From Imperialibacter sp963977595 (GTDB taxonomy: Bacteria; Bacteroidota; Bacteroidia; Cytophagales; Cyclobacteriaceae), in assembly GCF_048007035.1 (NCBI RefSeq), contig NZ_CP180355.1, forward strand, positions 4,092,001 through 4,156,000: a stretch of 64,000 nt of DNA, given 5' to 3'. Position 1 is the first letter of the stretch. Every line of letters begins with the position of its first letter. Of the stretch, positions 17,101 through 25,270 are shown one piece after another. The translations under genes and the position numbers were made by a program. The notes under the pieces are model-generated. The model saw only the letters and a list, made by a program, of their open reading frames with translations, searched no databases and was not told the origin of the DNA.

Positions 17101-17376
17101 TCAGAGCTTTTTTGAAACAGCATCTTTCAAAGCCTCATGCACCAGGCTAAGGTCAGCAAACATGCGCTTCAAGCGTGCATTCTCTTCCTGAAGATCCTTC
17201 ATCTTCTTTACATCACTGGGTTCCATGCCTCCATAACGTTGACGCCATTTATAAAAGCTCGCTGTGGTGACGCCCATTTCCCGGCAAATGTCCTCGGCCT
17301 TACGCCCTGCTTCGTGCGCTCTAATCGCACTTACAATCTGTGTTTCTGTGAATCGTGACTTTTTCATATCTACCAT
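17101..17376 (-). CDS. IS3-family transposase OrfA (HTH_Tnp_1)
   Basis: 91 residues. Helix-turn-helix region RFTETQIVSAIRAHEAGRKA with ASFYKWRQRYGGM, then a leucine-zipper-like helix (MKDLQEENARLKRMFADLSL) and the end EALKDAVSKKL, all typical of IS407-group OrfA, which binds the terminal repeats. The frame ends 33 bp before the OrfB ATG. The shared slippery sequence A AAA AAG at its C-terminus (17113-17107) permits fusion to OrfB. Confidence 0.93.
   Translation of the reverse strand: MVDMKKSRFTETQIVSAIRAHEAGRKAEDICREMGVTTASFYKWRQRYGGMEPSDVKKMKDLQEENARLKRMFADLSLVHEALKDAVSKKL
17107..17113 (-). promoter_or_regulatory. Programmed -1 frameshift site
   Basis: Reading on the minus strand, A-AAA-AAG in the last codons of orfA (SKKL). 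Slipping back one base continues into OrfB as KKALTLDEKGVLVQFMVEAHG. Confidence 0.8.
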
Positions 17377-17412
17377 TTAAAGTTGATTATTTTTTCTCAA
17401 CTTTTAAATGGT
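17372..17412. repeat. Hairpin over the orfA start
   Basis: ACCATTTAAAGTTGA (17372-17386) pairs with TCAACTTTTAAATGGT (17397-17412). The stem covers the orfA ATG (17374-17376) only in transcripts reading in from outside, a device known in IS elements to block impinging expression. Confidence 0.6.
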
Positions 17413-17433
17413 CGAACTTCAGGGGAGCTTACA
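17397..17433 (-). repeat. IS terminal inverted repeat (right)
   Basis: 37-bp end; reads on the minus strand TGTAAGCTCCCCTGAAG..., partner of the left end. On the + strand it places AGGGGAG 6 nt before the duplicated ATG of the PadR gene. Confidence 0.9.
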
Positions 17434-17711
17434 ATGGTAGCAGCCCTGCACGACGAAGCCTATGGGGTCACAATCCTCGAAAACCTGGAAGAAAAGCAAA
17501 ACAAGAAAGTCAACATAAGTGCGATTCACGTAACGCTGAAGCGACTGGAAGACAAAGGCTTTGTCATTTCCAGGTATGGCGGAATTACTGGTGAGCGGGG
17601 CGGTCGCAGAAAGAAGTATTATGTGATCACTGCTCTGGGCAAAAAGACGCTCGACACTCAGTATTCCTTGCGCACCAGCCTGTATCAGCAAATTCCCAAA
17701 ATATCCTTCGG

Positions 17712-20318
17712 ATGAACGTAGTTCGCCCTCCCAAATACCCCCTCTGCTTCCTCCGCTGGTTCTGCCGGGAAGACTACCTCGATGAGATAGAAGGAGATCT
17801 GATTGAACTCTTTGAAAAGCGGGCTGAGAAGTCACCGAAAAAAGCCAGAAGGAGGTTTGTATGGGATGTGATGAAGTCGTTCCGGCTGAGAAACCTAAAA
17901 AAGCGTGTTATTACGCCAAATCTATTCTACAATTTATCATTCCGCCAAAGCCTCAGGTATATCGCCCGGGAAAAGGGCTACTCTTTACTGAACTTTACAA
18001 GCCTGGCGATTGGTGCCTTGTTTTTTATACTCTTTGCCTGGTATGCCGTTGAAGAATCCTCTTTCGATAGCTTTCATTCAAACAGAACCAATATTTACAG
18101 ACTAGCTTTTGGCGAATACCTTGATCTTGGGCCCTACGCTACCACTAGTTACCCCATTGGCCCTGCTGTGAGAAAGGATTTTCCAGAAGTTCAATTCATG
18201 AGCAGGTTCGGCAGCAATGGCCGGTTGACCGTTCGCAATGGAGACGCTGCTTTTTTTGAAACTGTGAACTCAGCCGACGCTGACTTCTTCAAGATGTTCG
18301 ATTTTGAACTTCTGCAGGGAAACCCTGAAACGGTGCTGGAAGCGCCAAACTCAGTTGTCATTAGCGAAACCCTGGCCCGAAAGTACTTCAAAGATGAGGA
18401 TCCATTGGGCAAAAAACTAACAATAGGCTCTTCAGGTAACTACGATTCGCAGGTAACAGGCGTCTTCAGGGACGTACCATCCCATTCACAGCTCCAGTTC
18501 GAATTGGTCATGTCGTACAGCACTCTGGAGAAGCTTTACAGTTGGCTATCAGACCTCTGGCAGCAAATGCCGGGCAACTACACTTACGTAGCCCTATATC
18601 CCGGCACCGATGTACCCGGCTTTGAAGCCAAGCTGGACATGATCAAGCAGTCTTACGTTTCCGATATTGAAAGAGGTGACTATAAGCTGACTGTGACTCC
18701 ATTCGCCGATGTCCACTTTCAAGAGGGACTCAACAGAGAGCTTGATACGAAGGGAAGCAGGTCGTCGCTGCTCATGTTTGGAGTAATAGCACTCACCGTG
18801 TTGCTGGTAAGTGTCTTTAACTTCGTGAACCTCATTTCAAGCCGTTACCTGGTGCGACTCAGGGAAATGGGCATCCGAAAAGTGATGGGAGCCAGCAGGT
18901 CGGGCCTTGTCCTTCAATTACTTTTTCAGGCATTCCTTGTCGTTGCCTTTTCTCTAATTATCGCTTGCGTGCTTCTGGTGCTGTTTCTTCCGCTCTTCAA
19001 CGATCTCACAGGTAAAGATTTCACACCGGAATGGCTGTTGCAAAAGGAAACTGTGGTGACAGTAGTTGTTCTACTAGCCGTCTGCACACTGGGAGCCGGT
19101 ATTGTGCCTGCGCTCGGAATCACCGGAATGACACCTGTGCAGTCGCTGAAGTCTAACAAAGTCGTGGAGGCCGGCCGGTGGAGAGCTGGCAAGTCCCTGA
19201 TGTTAATTTTTCAGTATGCCGTGTCGGTGCTACTGCTGGTGGGAAGTATTATTATTTTCAGACAGTTACAGTTCGTGGAGTCTTCGATAGAAGGGAGTTC
19301 TGAAGCAGGCACACTTGTGATTCCTCTCAATTCTGGCCTGGCTGAAAAATTCGACCTTTTGAAATCGGAATTGGTCAGGCATCCGTCAGTTCTTGACGTA
19401 GGTGCCAGCTCTCATGTGCCTGGTTTCTATGGCGACAGCTGGCCGGTGAGGCTAAGCCCTGGGAGCGACCCTTTACAAACAGAAAACTTTGTCATCACAG
19501 GCAATTACCTCGACTTGATGTCATACCAAATTGTGGCAGGCCGTCAGCTAAATGAAAGCCTTGCTTCCGACAAACAAGCTGGGTTCGTTGTGAATGAAAC
19601 ATGTGCCAGGATGCTGGGTTTTAATTCGCCAGAGAGTGCTATTGGTCAGACGATCTTTTTTGGCAGTGAAGAACTGAAGGAAGGGAAGATTATAGGCATC
19701 GCCAAAGACTTCCATTTCGAGTCTTTTAAAGAGAAAATAGCGCCTGCCTTGTTTCAGTTTTCACCATACGACTGGATGGGGTACAACTTTCTGGTAGTAC
19801 AGGCAAAAACCAGTGACGTTTTGGAGGTCATCTCCGCTATTGAAGAAGAAGTGGGAAAGCTGGATCAGCAATGGGTGGTAGATGCCAAGTTTTTTGATGA
19901 GCATTTCAAAAAATTTCACCTGGAGGAGATAAGACAGGGTAAACTATCAACTGTTTTTGCAGTTGTGGCCATTATTCTTAGCTGCCTGGGGCAGCTGGGC
20001 TTGCTGGTAAACGGAACGCTGTCAAGGCGAAAGGAGATCGCTATTCGCAAAGTGCTTGGAGCCAGGGTGAGTCAACTTTGGTACCTTATGACCGAAGGCT
20101 ATGTCCGTCTTTTTGTTGTGGCGCTAATTTTTGCATTACCGCTGGCTTGGTACCTGAGCATGAAATGGCTTGATTCTTTTGCCTATCATATCTCGCCTGG
20201 CCCGTGGCCCTTTCTGGCAGCCACGTTGGTTTCAGGGCTTATTCTAATGACCATCGTTTCAGTGGTTACTATTCGCTCAGCCATTGCCAACCCAGTAAAC
20301 AGCCTGATGGATGAATAG
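17712..20318 (+). CDS. Permease prefix domain-containing FtsX/MacB-like permease (cassette 3)
   Basis: 868 residues. The ATG overlaps the PadR stop (ATGA). The prefix (~12-62, RFLRWFCREDY-type: CFLRWFCREDYLDEIEGDLI) is almost identical to that of the next permease, but the rest differs. TM1 (~97-115), periplasmic core, three TM segments (~352-515), second core, three TM segments; FtsX signatures EMGIRKVMGAS and EIAIRKVLGAR; ends IANPVNSLMDE. It lacks the SNSNYTTM junction seen in copies 1 and 2. Its regulator is broken by the IS, so it may be derepressed, or it may be driven or silenced by the IS. It overlaps the next permease by 8 bp. Confidence 0.93.
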   Translation: MNVVRPPKYPLCFLRWFCREDYLDEIEGDLIELFEKRAEKSPKKARRRFVWDVMKSFRLRNLKKRVITPNLFYNLSFRQSLRYIAREKGYSLLNFTSLAIGALFFILFAWYAVEESSFDSFHSNRTNIYRLAFGEYLDLGPYATTSYPIGPAVRKDFPEVQFMSRFGSNGRLTVRNGDAAFFETVNSADADFFKMFDFELLQGNPETVLEAPNSVVISETLARKYFKDEDPLGKKLTIGSSGNYDSQVTGVFRDVPSHSQLQFELVMSYSTLEKLYSWLSDLWQQMPGNYTYVALYPGTDVPGFEAKLDMIKQSYVSDIERGDYKLTVTPFADVHFQEGLNRELDTKGSRSSLLMFGVIALTVLLVSVFNFVNLISSRYLVRLREMGIRKVMGASRSGLVLQLLFQAFLVVAFSLIIACVLLVLFLPLFNDLTGKDFTPEWLLQKETVVTVVVLLAVCTLGAGIVPALGITGMTPVQSLKSNKVVEAGRWRAGKSLMLIFQYAVSVLLLVGSIIIFRQLQFVESSIEGSSEAGTLVIPLNSGLAEKFDLLKSELVRHPSVLDVGASSHVPGFYGDSWPVRLSPGSDPLQTENFVITGNYLDLMSYQIVAGRQLNESLASDKQAGFVVNETCARMLGFNSPESAIGQTIFFGSEELKEGKIIGIAKDFHFESFKEKIAPALFQFSPYDWMGYNFLVVQAKTSDVLEVISAIEEEVGKLDQQWVVDAKFFDEHFKKFHLEEIRQGKLSTVFAVVAIILSCLGQLGLLVNGTLSRRKEIAIRKVLGARVSQLWYLMTEGYVRLFVVALIFALPLAWYLSMKWLDSFAYHISPGPWPFLAATLVSGLILMTIVSVVTIRSAIANPVNSLMDE

Positions 20319-22902
20319 TAATAAAAGTACACCGCCTGCCTGGCCCCTCCGCTTCCTGCGCTGGTTTTGCAGGGAAGACTACCTCGATGAGATAGAAGGA
20401 GACCTTATTGAGCTCTTTGAAAAGCGGGCTGAGAAGTCGCCGAAAAAAGCCAGAAGGAGATTTGTGTGGGATGTGATGAAGTCGTTCCGGTGGAGAAATA
20501 TCAGATCATTTAGTAAAAGTCAAAGCTCAAATTATACTGCGATGTTAAAACACACCATTATTTTGTCTTTCCGCAGCTTCAGGAAGTACAAAACTACATT
20601 TCTTATCAACCTTGCCGGGTTGACCTCAGGTTTGACCTGTGTGCTGCTCATTTATCTTTGGGTGAATCATGAGCTGAGTGTCGACAAGTTTTACAAACAT
20701 GCCGATCGCCTGTATCAGGTTTTCGAAAACAGGGAGCAATCGTACGGAATATGGACGGCTGAAACCAACTCGGGGCCCATGGCTGCAGACATGCAGGCAG
20801 ATTTTCCGGAGGTTGAATACGTGACTGGAGTGGCTTCAAGAGGCAAAGCCACGCTGACGGTAGGGGAGAAAAATATCAAGAGTGATTACATATATGCGGG
20901 GAAGGATTTTTTCAAAGTCTTTTCCGTCACGCTGCTGGAAGGTCAGGCTGATCATGTGTTAGCAGATAAAAGCTCCATGGTAATATCGGCCGATATGGCC
21001 GAAAGATTGTTCGGCGACGCCAGCAACGTTGTCGGTAAAACTATTCGCTTCGAGCACGAACAGGATTTTGCGGTGTCTGGTGTTTTCGAAACAGCACCGC
21101 TCACCTCTTCATTTCAGCATCATATCATCATTTCTATTGATCTGATAAAAGACCAGTACGCACGTGTCTGGAACTACAATAACACATTTGTGAAGACGTA
21201 TCTGCTCCTTAAGCCCGGAACTGACGCAGACGAACTCAATAAAAAGCTCGAAGGATATATTGCCAGCAAGGTCAACGGAGAGACCAACCGGACGGCGTTT
21301 GTGGCACTGTATCCGGACTATTACCTGCACGGAAAGTATGAGAATGGACAGATGGTGGGAGGGAGAATTACCTATGTAAAGCTGTTTTCCATCATCGCTG
21401 GGTTTATTCTGCTGATCGCCTGCATCAACTTCACCAATTTAAGCACCGCCAGGGCGTCACGAAGGATGAAAGAGGTGGGCATTAAAAAAGCTATGGGCTC
21501 GGGTCGTACGGCACTGATTTATCAGTACCTGGGCGAGTCAATTTTGGTTGCCATCATTTCTCTGATGCTTGCGTTGCTGACGGCCTATCTCCTTTTGCCT
21601 CAGTTCAATGTCGTCACGGGCAAACAAATGGTCATTGATTTTGACTTAAAAATGGTCGCCGGGGCATTGCTCATAGCCGTTGTTACAGGCTTTTTGGCTG
21701 GTAGCTACCCTGCCTTTTACCTGTCCGGATTCAATCCGTCGACGGTGCTGAAGGGGCAGCTGCATCGCTCGATTGGTGAACTATGGGCACGGAGGGGGTT
21801 GGTCATCTTTCAGTTTGCGATTACCATAGTGCTCATCACCTCTGTGCTAGTGGTGTACAAACAAATGGACATGCTTCAATCAAAAGACCTTGGCTACAAC
21901 AAAGACCAGGTGCTCATCTTCCCAAGGGAAGGAAAGCTTGAGAGTATTTCGGCGACGACTACCTTCCTGGCTGAAGTGAAAAACATACCCGGAGTTATCA
22001 ATGGCTCCAGCACGGACCACGACATGACAGGCCATAACAGTGGAACTTCAGGGATTTACTGGGAAGGAAAAGATCCGAACGATAGGTCTGAGTTTGAAAA
22101 CCTGCCCGTCAATTATGACCTGATGGAAACGCTTGGAATAGAGCTCAGAGAAGGCCGTACCTTCGACAGGTCTTTTGGTGCCGACAGCTCCAAAATTATT
22201 TTCAATGAAACCGCCATCCGCTACATGGGCCTTGAAAACCCCCTGGGAAAGACCATCAAGCTTTGGGGTGAAGACCGGCAGATAATTGGCGTGGTAAAAG
22301 ACTTTCATTTCGAATCTCTTCACTCAGAAATAAAGCCGGTTTTCTTTATACTCACAGGCGAGGATGGTGAAAGCTTCATGGTCAAAATTGCGGCGGGCAG
22401 AGAAAAGGAGGTAGTAGGCAGACTCGCCGAGCTTCATACCAGCTTCAACCCCGGTTTCCCATTTGAGCCCCGGTTCCTTGATCAGGACTATCAGGGGCAG
22501 TATCAAGCTGAGAAAAGGGTGAGTACTTTGTCCGGGTATTTCGCCAGCCTGGCCATCATCATTTCATGCATGGGGTTGTTTGGGCTTGCAGCGTTTGCGG
22601 CCGAGCGAAGGCTGAAGGAGATCGGGATCAGGAGAATATTGGGCTCCAGTATTGGACAGATTGTCTACATGCTCTCTGCCAGCTTTAGTAAGATGATTTT
22701 GGTGGCGATCGTTATCGCCATTCCTTTCAGCTACTACATAGCCAGCAGCTGGCTGGAGGGTTTCGCTTATCGGATTGACCTGGAGTGGTGGTATTTTGGC
22801 GTGTCGGGATTATTGGCGCTGGCTATTGCCTGGGCCATCGTGGGCTGGCAAACATTCAAAGTGGCGTCAGTAAATCCCACAAAATGTCTTCGGGATGAAT
22901 AA
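20311..22902 (+). CDS. Permease prefix domain-containing FtsX/MacB-like permease (cassette 4, no own PadR)
   Basis: 863 residues. It starts inside the last codons of the preceding permease (8-bp overlap), so the two are translated together and may form a heteromeric pair. Prefix RFLRWFCREDYLDEIEGDLI, linker SSNYTAMLKHT, TM1 (~104-124), core, three TM segments, second core and three TM segments; FtsX signatures EVGIKKAMGSG and EIGIRRILGSS; ends VNPTKCLRDE. This is the only permease in the array without its own PadR gene. A terminator at 22926-22950 closes the operon. Confidence 0.93.
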   Translation: MNSNKSTPPAWPLRFLRWFCREDYLDEIEGDLIELFEKRAEKSPKKARRRFVWDVMKSFRWRNIRSFSKSQSSNYTAMLKHTIILSFRSFRKYKTTFLINLAGLTSGLTCVLLIYLWVNHELSVDKFYKHADRLYQVFENREQSYGIWTAETNSGPMAADMQADFPEVEYVTGVASRGKATLTVGEKNIKSDYIYAGKDFFKVFSVTLLEGQADHVLADKSSMVISADMAERLFGDASNVVGKTIRFEHEQDFAVSGVFETAPLTSSFQHHIIISIDLIKDQYARVWNYNNTFVKTYLLLKPGTDADELNKKLEGYIASKVNGETNRTAFVALYPDYYLHGKYENGQMVGGRITYVKLFSIIAGFILLIACINFTNLSTARASRRMKEVGIKKAMGSGRTALIYQYLGESILVAIISLMLALLTAYLLLPQFNVVTGKQMVIDFDLKMVAGALLIAVVTGFLAGSYPAFYLSGFNPSTVLKGQLHRSIGELWARRGLVIFQFAITIVLITSVLVVYKQMDMLQSKDLGYNKDQVLIFPREGKLESISATTTFLAEVKNIPGVINGSSTDHDMTGHNSGTSGIYWEGKDPNDRSEFENLPVNYDLMETLGIELREGRTFDRSFGADSSKIIFNETAIRYMGLENPLGKTIKLWGEDRQIIGVVKDFHFESLHSEIKPVFFILTGEDGESFMVKIAAGREKEVVGRLAELHTSFNPGFPFEPRFLDQDYQGQYQAEKRVSTLSGYFASLAIIISCMGLFGLAAFAAERRLKEIGIRRILGSSIGQIVYMLSASFSKMILVAIVIAIPFSYYIASSWLEGFAYRIDLEWWYFGVSGLLALAIAWAIVGWQTFKVASVNPTKCLRDE

Positions 22903-22925
22903 GCTGTAAGTAAACCTAAGTTTTC

Positions 22926-22950
22926 AAAGCCGTGTTTTCACGGCTTTTTT
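22926..22950 (+). terminator. Intrinsic terminator
   Basis: AAAGCCGTG, loop TTTT, CACGGCTTTTTT. Ends the cassette 3-4 operon 24 bp after the stop. Confidence 0.93.
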
Positions 22951-22980
22951 GTTAGCGACTCTTGTATGTGCTTAGCCCAT

Positions 22981-23016
22981 CTTGCACAAACTTGAACAGC
23001 GTTTGAACGGAAAGAT
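22981..23016 (+). promoter_or_regulatory. Shared upstream motif, copy A
   Basis: CTTGAACAGCGTTTGAACGG, a direct repeat of TTGAACnG with 11-bp period, preceded by CTTGCA. The same motif occurs at 28421-28456. In both cases it starts 85-87 bp before the start codon of a secreted-protein gene (23066 and 28508). Likely a common binding site or promoter element. Confidence 0.55.
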
Positions 23017-23065
23017 GACCTTCATTTTCATTAATTGAGGAAAATAGGTTCAAAATAAAACTCAA

Positions 23066-23842
23066 ATGAAAATGAAGAATCAAAGTAACAACACCGAAGC
23101 TAGGCACTGGTGCTGGAAAATTGCTTTCACGATGTTGGTGTTAATCACGTCGTCCGCTTACTTAATCGGCCAGTCGGCCAAATACACCATCCTCGTCGAC
23201 GTTGCCCACGGCCAGAAGTTCTACAACAATCCCAATAAAATGAACGCCTCGGCCGGTGGCGATGCGCCCAGAGTGGAGTACCTTATCGGGGAACTAAGCA
23301 AAAATGCCAGTAGTCTTGGTGCTCAGGTTGGATTTCTAAACGAAGCCATCACGCCTGCGCAATTGGCAAAATGTGATTTGCTGTTCATTCATATTCCATC
23401 CAGCACTTACAGCGCCAACGAAGTGAAAGCCATTACCGAGTACGTTGCCAAAGGAGGTTCGTTATTCCTCGTGATGGAAGAGGATTACTGGTCAACACTG
23501 AAGCAAACCAATACCAATGATTTGATACGACCATTTGGCATTCAGTTCGGTGAAAATAGTACAGATTCATTGTCTGGTGGCTTGACCAAACCCACACCTG
23601 TTATTAAGAACCCTTTGAAGATCACCTATCACGGAGGTCGGGTCGTCACAGGAGGCACGCCGTTTTGCTTCAACAGCCAGACCAAAGCGCCTTTTGGAGT
23701 TTTCACAACACTTAACAACGGTGGAAAAGTGATAGCGATGGGTGACGGCATGACTCCCCTTTACATGACTAGCTGGAATGGCGTCACCGACTACCAGTGC
23801 AGCGAATTTATGGGTGCAGTGCTTGGGTGGTTGTTGGAGTGA
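23066..23842 (+). CDS. Secreted GATase1/IFT52-like domain protein
   Basis: 258 residues; N-terminal hydrophobic segment at ~19-36 (signal peptide, cleavage near IGQ). The mature protein resembles the alpha/beta domain shared by DUF4350, GldG and IFT52-type proteins: TILVDVAHGQKFYNN, CDLLFIHIPSSTYSANEV, IAKGGSLFLVMEEDYW-like strand-turns and GGKVIAMGDGMTPLYM. Such domains bind ligands or assemble complexes and are not usually catalytic. Function is unknown. An ATG two codons in (23072) is also possible. It lies in the array between cassettes 4 and 5 and has an upstream motif shared with the beta-helix gene at 28508. Confidence 0.72.
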   Translation: MKMKNQSNNTEARHWCWKIAFTMLVLITSSAYLIGQSAKYTILVDVAHGQKFYNNPNKMNASAGGDAPRVEYLIGELSKNASSLGAQVGFLNEAITPAQLAKCDLLFIHIPSSTYSANEVKAITEYVAKGGSLFLVMEEDYWSTLKQTNTNDLIRPFGIQFGENSTDSLSGGLTKPTPVIKNPLKITYHGGRVVTGGTPFCFNSQTKAPFGVFTTLNNGGKVIAMGDGMTPLYMTSWNGVTDYQCSEFMGAVLGWLLE

Positions 23843-24094
23843 TGAGCCTCAAAAACAATACGGCACAGGTTTCATTGTCTTTGGGCAGTGGACCTGCTTC
23901 TTCGATTTCTCAGATGCTGTTCTATTTGTTTTTCGGAAGGACGTGAGCCAAAGCACTTCAATTTTTTCAAAGAAGCGCTAATGCGCACTTTCTTTCCGTC
24001 AAACACGCTTAAAGGGGCTAAATGTTTCATGCGAAAAGGCACTTTAAGATCCAGTTTTGTGGCAAATTAGTTTGCTTCAGGATTTTCACAGTCG

Positions 24095-24484
24095 CTAGGC
24101 ATGCGACAAGATAAACTCTGCGTCAATTTTTAATTTGTCGTGAATAGCCTTTAAAAAAGCCACATCAGGCTCACGTTTACCAGAAAGAATTTGAGAAAGT
24201 TTAGGAGCACCAATTCCCAATGCTTTCGCCAGTTTGGCTTGCGTTAATTTGTATTCAACCATCTTTAATTCTACTGCTTCCCGCAAATTACCTGGCCGGA
24301 TAGGCATTATTTCCATCACCCTGTCTTCATAAGTTTCAGCCAGTTTTGAAAGGGTATTTAATAAATCGCTCTCTTCTTTTGATAGTTTATGAAATCCTCC
24401 TTTCTCTGTGACCTCTTTTAAGAGCTCCTCAATGGTTTTCATCACCACCTGGTATTCTTTCTCAGTTCTTATTTTGGTTATCAT
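24095..24484 (-). CDS. higA: HigA-like antitoxin (XRE HTH)
   Basis: 129 residues from the ATG at 24484 (the frame extends to 24544 but into the toxin gene). The N-terminal half is helical; the C-terminal half is an XRE-type helix-turn-helix (LTQAKLAKALGIGAPKLSQILSGKREPDVAFLKAIHDKL). The gene follows the toxin by 10 bp. The toxin-first order is typical of HigBA. HigA neutralises HigB and represses the operon, probably at a palindrome near 24815-24843. Confidence 0.88.
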   Translation of the reverse strand: MITKIRTEKEYQVVMKTIEELLKEVTEKGGFHKLSKEESDLLNTLSKLAETYEDRVMEIMPIRPGNLREAVELKMVEYKLTQAKLAKALGIGAPKLSQILSGKREPDVAFLKAIHDKLKIDAEFILSHA

Positions 24485-24494
24485 TTTGAAGCCG

Positions 24495-24788
24495 CTAAAT
24501 TTTAGTACAATCAATTTTGTCGTAATTGGTGTGCGTGCCAACATAACGGATATAAATAGTTCTTATATCAAAGAATATCATGGCAACCAGTCTGTATTTG
24601 TTTCCCTTAATATTGAACACATACCTGTCATTGCCCACATAATCGACCGAATTAAATGTGTTCCTTATGTCCTGTAGCGTAGCCCAATCAGCTTTTCTGG
24701 TTTTAGCCCACCAATCGTTCAAGGGCTCAATGGCGTCGGCGTGGCTTTTCCCAAATTCCTGTAGTATCATTTTCGCTATAACAACCAC
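24495..24788 (-). CDS. higB: HigB-like toxin (RelE superfamily)
   Basis: 97 residues if started at GTG 24788 (MVVIAKMILQEFGKSH after initiation), which aligns with usual HigB starts; the frame also has TTG at 24797 and ATG at 24770. Family marks: HADAIEPLNDWW, DWATLQDIRNTFNSVDYVGNDRYVFNIKGNKYRLV, and IRYVGTHTNYDKID. HigB cleaves mRNA at the ribosome. Positively charged Lys/Arg/His residues in the C-terminal part fit catalysis. The start codon is uncertain. Confidence 0.88.
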   Translation of the reverse strand: MVVIAKMILQEFGKSHADAIEPLNDWWAKTRKADWATLQDIRNTFNSVDYVGNDRYVFNIKGNKYRLVAMIFFDIRTIYIRYVGTHTNYDKIDCTKI

Positions 24789-24814
24789 TTTGATCAATTA
24801 ATTTCAATAATGCA

Positions 24815-24843
24815 AATAATATTTCATTTTTTGAAATATTATT
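24815..24843. promoter_or_regulatory. Palindrome between higB and PadR gene 4
   Basis: AATAATATTTCA-N5-TGAAATATTATT, a perfect dyad with the same 5-base spacer as the dyads at 12252 and 12305. It is 27 bp upstream of the higB start and 89 bp upstream of the PadR start, so it may be the operator of either operon. Confidence 0.65.
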
Positions 24844-24931
24844 GAAACTACTCCAAACAACTTTTTTCTCCTTTTCTGCAACCTTTCGTTTTTTCTCAGG
24901 TACCATAGACAAAGGTGAAACAAATAAAAGC

Positions 24932-25270
24932 ATGAAAGGAACATATCTTGGTGAATTCGAAGAGCTTGTATTGCTAACCGTCGGTATTCTGTACGACGAT
25001 GCGTACGGACTGGCCATTGTGGATGAGCTGGAAAAGCAAACAGGTCGCAATGTAATGATCAGCTCGGCGCATAAGGCTTTGGTGAGGCTGGAAGACAAAG
25101 GCTACCTGAAGTCGAAAATGGGGGGAGCTACTGAGCAAAGAGGTGGAAGAGAAAAGCGGCTTTACGAGCTGACCCATGCCGGTGCTAAAGTGCTGGAGCA
25201 ATCCAAAGAGTTGCGCAACGCTATGTGGAATCAGGTGCCAAAAGTGGTTTGGGAAGGGAATTTCCTATGA
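24932..25270 (+). CDS. PadR-family transcriptional regulator (cassette 5)
   Basis: 112 residues from ATG 24932 (the frame opens at 24842, but that leader is not PadR-like). Motifs: FEELVLLTVGILYDDAYGL, ISSAHKALVRLEDKGYLKSKMGGATEQRGGREKR. The C-terminal tail overlaps the permease start (ATGA at 25267-25270). A dyad at 24815-24843 may serve this gene. Confidence 0.92.
   Translation: MKGTYLGEFEELVLLTVGILYDDAYGLAIVDELEKQTGRNVMISSAHKALVRLEDKGYLKSKMGGATEQRGGREKRLYELTHAGAKVLEQSKELRNAMWNQVPKVVWEGNFL

Larger units (their letters stand above)
16088..17433 (-). mobile_element. IS3-family insertion sequence, IS407-group-like (1346 bp)
   Basis: Ends are TGTAAGCTCCCC... at left and the matching ...GGGGAGCTTACA at right, flanked by the direct repeat ATGG (16084-16087 and 17434-17437). 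Two genes on the minus strand, orfA and orfB, have the IS3 layout with a frameshift site between them. The OrfA sequence and the 4-bp target repeat fit the IS407 group. Inverted ends, both frames and all three DDE residues are intact, so it looks recent and potentially mobile. Confidence 0.95.
16039..17715 (+). pseudogene. PadR-family regulator interrupted by an IS3-family element (cassette 3)
   Basis: The N-terminal piece (16039-16089, MKEQSLGEFEELVLLMV then stop) and the C-terminal piece (17434-17715) belong to one PadR gene. Removing the insertion (16088-17433) and one copy of the 4-bp target repeat ATGG restores a 108-residue frame reading across the joint as LLMVAALHDEAYGV. The last codons overlap the permease ATG (ATGA at 17712-17715). 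The downstream piece could still be translated: AGGGGAG at the IS end lies 6 nt before the duplicated ATG at 17434, giving a 93-residue protein that lacks most of helix 1 but keeps the recognition helix (ISAIHVTLKRLEDKGFV) and wing. Whether that is functional is unknown. Confidence 0.93.
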
